A stretch of DNA of 64,000 nucleotides from positions 62,501-126,500 of the forward strand of contig NZ_CP018632.1 of assembly GCF_002215215.1 (NCBI RefSeq), read 5' to 3'. The position numbers and the translations under genes are program-made. Numbering within the stretch: the stretch's first letter is position 1; every line of letters begins with the position of its first letter. Positions 62,441 to 64,000 of the stretch are shown here, piece by piece. The notes under the pieces are model-generated. The model saw only the letters and a program-made list of their open reading frames with translations. It ran no database searches and was not told where the DNA came from. The stretch comes from Granulosicoccus antarcticus IMCC3135 (GTDB taxonomy: Bacteria; Pseudomonadota; Gammaproteobacteria; Granulosicoccales; Granulosicoccaceae).

Positions 62441-63805
62441 CTAGTTCTCGCTCAGGTCTGCGGCTCGCGCTCTCAGATGCATCAGCAGGGCTCGTAGTTG
62501 TGCAGGTTTGACCGGCTTCTGCATGATTTCCAGTCGCCGTTGATCCGCCATGGCCCAGAGTCTGTCTGATGGGGCCGCAGTGACAACAACAGCCGGCAGA
62601 CGTCGACCGGTACGCTGGCGCACGATGCGAATTATCGAGGTGCCGCGTTCATTGTTGTCCAGATGCTGATCGGCAATGATCAAGTCCGGTTCCCAGGACT
62701 TGTCATGGTTCAGGACATCCATGGTTTCCTGGGTGGAGCTGGCCACACGCAGGTCACATCCCCACTGGCTCAGTAGAGTGTTCATGGCCTTGAGCGCCAC
62801 CAGATCATTTTCGATCAATAGTATTTTCGTATTGGCAAGCTGCGCACCGCTGAGCTTTTCGGGCATCCGGCCCCCTGCCAGAAACTGTGTTGGTTCCTTG
62901 AAGGGCAGGGTCAGCTTGAAACAGGAGCCTCTGTCGACACGGGAATTGACCGTCAACTCGATATCGAGCGCATTCACCATACGTTCAACGATGGCCAGGC
63001 CCAGACCCAGGCCTGCATAGGAACCATCCAGTTCATTCTGTCCCTGGGCGCAGCGATGGAACTCGACAAAGATCTCTTTGATGCGAGCGGGTTCGATGCC
63101 GATGCCGGTGTCGGCAATGCGCACATGTACCTTGCCTTCATGACGTCCGGCAACCAGCAGTGCGCCGCCTTCGCGTGTGTAGCGTAGTGCGTTGGTGACG
63201 ATATTCTGAATGGTACGACGTAACATGGTGGGGTCGGACCAGACGTGCAGACCGCTGCGTTTGACTCGTAGTTTGAGATTGCGAACGCGGGCGACCGGCT
63301 CGAAGTCAGAGGCAATGGAATCGAACAGATTGTCGAGTGAGACGGTTTGCCAGTTAGGGTGCACATCGCCTGCATCGAGTCGCGACATGTACAGCAGATT
63401 ACGCAACAGATCGTCCATGGTCTCCAGCGATTGTTCAACCTGTCTGGATAGCCGCACGCCTTCATCGCTGGCTTGTATGGTGCTGAGTGAGGACATCAGT
63501 AGCATGGCAGCATTGAGAGGTTGCAATACATCGTGACTGGCTGAGGCCAGAAAACGGGTCTTTGAGAAGTTGGCTTGCTCCGCAGCATCCTTGGCGGTGA
63601 CCAGCTGCAGGTTGGTCTGTTCCAGATCGACCAGTGTGCTGGATAGCTCCATGGTTCTGCGCCGCACCTGTTCCTCAAGCACGATGGCGGCTTGAAACAG
63701 GGAATAGGCATTGCCTTGCTGATCCATGGAGCGTTCGACCCGTTCCATCAGAGCTTTGTTGATCTTGCGAAGCTTGCGTAGCTCCTCCTGTTCGGCACTG
63801 CCCAT
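62441..63805 (-). CDS. Hybrid histidine kinase (NahK/ErcS'-like)
   Basis: A 454-residue cytoplasmic hybrid kinase. A coiled-coil N-terminus is followed by the HisKA phosphorylation site SASHDVLQPL, an HATPase domain (DTGIGIEPARI, GLGLGLAIVERM) and a C-terminal receiver with DLIIADQHLDN. No sensor domain or TM is seen, as in the NahK/ErcS' type, so the input is probably through a partner. The FIST protein downstream could be that partner. It probably feeds the response regulator at 61736. Confidence 0.87.
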   Translation of the reverse strand: MGSAEQEELRKLRKINKALMERVERSMDQQGNAYSLFQAAIVLEEQVRRRTMELSSTLVDLEQTNLQLVTAKDAAEQANFSKTRFLASASHDVLQPLNAAMLLMSSLSTIQASDEGVRLSRQVEQSLETMDDLLRNLLYMSRLDAGDVHPNWQTVSLDNLFDSIASDFEPVARVRNLKLRVKRSGLHVWSDPTMLRRTIQNIVTNALRYTREGGALLVAGRHEGKVHVRIADTGIGIEPARIKEIFVEFHRCAQGQNELDGSYAGLGLGLAIVERMVNALDIELTVNSRVDRGSCFKLTLPFKEPTQFLAGGRMPEKLSGAQLANTKILLIENDLVALKAMNTLLSQWGCDLRVASSTQETMDVLNHDKSWEPDLIIADQHLDNNERGTSIIRIVRQRTGRRLPAVVVTAAPSDRLWAMADQRRLEIMQKPVKPAQLRALLMHLRARAADLSEN

Positions 63806-63816
63806 GATTAACGCGT

Positions 63817-64000
63817 CTATGGCTTGGGAGGGACGCCAATGGCGATCCCGGTAATGGTTTGATTGTCGTGTAGTGAGTTGAGCTGTTCGCCATAGGCATT
63901 GAAGCCGACGAAACGTTTTTCCCGGTAAAGAGACGATATCCGGTGTGTGGTCTGGCGGTTGCGTGCATCGAGTTTGCGAGCGATGCAGTCGAATCCGAAC
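63817..64000 (-). CDS. FIST domain protein, C-terminal end (partial)
   Basis: The last 61 codons of a gene continuing past the window edge. Translation on the minus strand reads GFDCIARKLDAR... then FVGFNAYGEQLNSLHDNQTITGIAIG, the typical C-terminal FIST sensory domain, ending VPPKP. It is upstream of the hybrid kinase gene on the same strand (11 bp gap), as FIST-kinase pairs often are, and may give that kinase its input. The start is outside the window. Confidence 0.85.
   Translation of the reverse strand, partial: FGFDCIARKLDARNRQTTHRISSLYREKRFVGFNAYGEQLNSLHDNQTITGIAIGVPPKP

Overview
The window reads as chromosomal DNA of a gammaproteobacterium, probably marine or coastal and able to oxidise alcohols; the rRNA ends, the MxaRSACKL/XoxF gene set and the Pseudomonas-like ErcS'/AgmR-type regulators all point that way. 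A Granulosicoccus-like lineage (Chromatiales) would fit, but that is a guess from gene content and not from a tree. No tRNA, CRISPR array or prophage was seen. One transposon-type element (tnpB only) is present.

Layout: 1-1.67 kb is the end of an rrn operon (23S 3' part, 5S, terminator). 1.7-7.65 kb holds a lipoprotein esterase and a YhaO/YhaN-like nuclease-ATPase pair. 7.8-9.0 kb is an MFS transporter. 9.2-14.8 kb is an aldehyde:ferredoxin oxidoreductase (tungsten/molybdenum) operon: four-cluster ferredoxin, AOR, FAD oxidoreductase, MoaD-like protein, a small unknown protein and MoaA. 15-19.7 kb holds two regulator/enzyme pairs: AraC beside a peroxiredoxin-like protein and a membrane protein, and TetR beside an old-yellow-enzyme-type flavoprotein with a clear double operator between them. 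19.7-25.4 kb looks like a peptidoglycan-recycling neighbourhood (glutamate racemase, AmpG-like permease, GH84-like hexosaminidase, NlpC/P60 peptidase), interrupted by the tnpB element. 25.4-32.8 kb is mixed housekeeping: SRAP protein, TetR, DEAD-box helicase, EVE protein, a thioredoxin-fold protein paired with a chemoreceptor, and a YHS protein.

From about 33 kb to the end the window is one large quinoprotein (PQQ) oxidation island. A leftward gene run (43.2 to 33.1 kb) encodes a Sel1-repeat protein, an ExbB/MotA-like and ExbD-like membrane pair, an unknown membrane protein, MxaD-like, a YVTN beta-propeller, then MxaR-S-A-C-K-L and a cytochrome P460. Divergently, 43.4-46.6 kb encodes a fused SoxYZ-like carrier, two unknown exported proteins and a SoxH-like zinc hydrolase. 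The rightward run 47.1-59.9 kb begins with a lanthanide-type methanol/alcohol dehydrogenase (XoxF, with the diagnostic extra Asp), its cytochrome (XoxG) and periplasmic partner (XoxJ). It continues through a CXXCW protein, an unknown exported protein, an ABC-type binding protein, a second beta-propeller, an unknown exported protein, an alpha/beta hydrolase, SoxC- and SoxD-like proteins, and a NitT/TauT-type ABC importer. An ABC-2 exporter pair (61.6-60.0 kb, minus) and a LuxR response regulator with a hybrid histidine kinase and a FIST-domain protein close the island.

Taken together, the electron path would run from alcohol through XoxF/PQQ/lanthanide to cytochrome XoxG. Mxa and ExbB/D-like proteins would mature or service the enzyme, ABC systems would handle metal or substrate, and a Sox-derived module (SoxYZ carrier, SoxH-like hydrolase, SoxCD-like dehydrogenase) of unknown purpose sits beside it. 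That Sox-like relay inside a XoxF island is the most interesting candidate system here.
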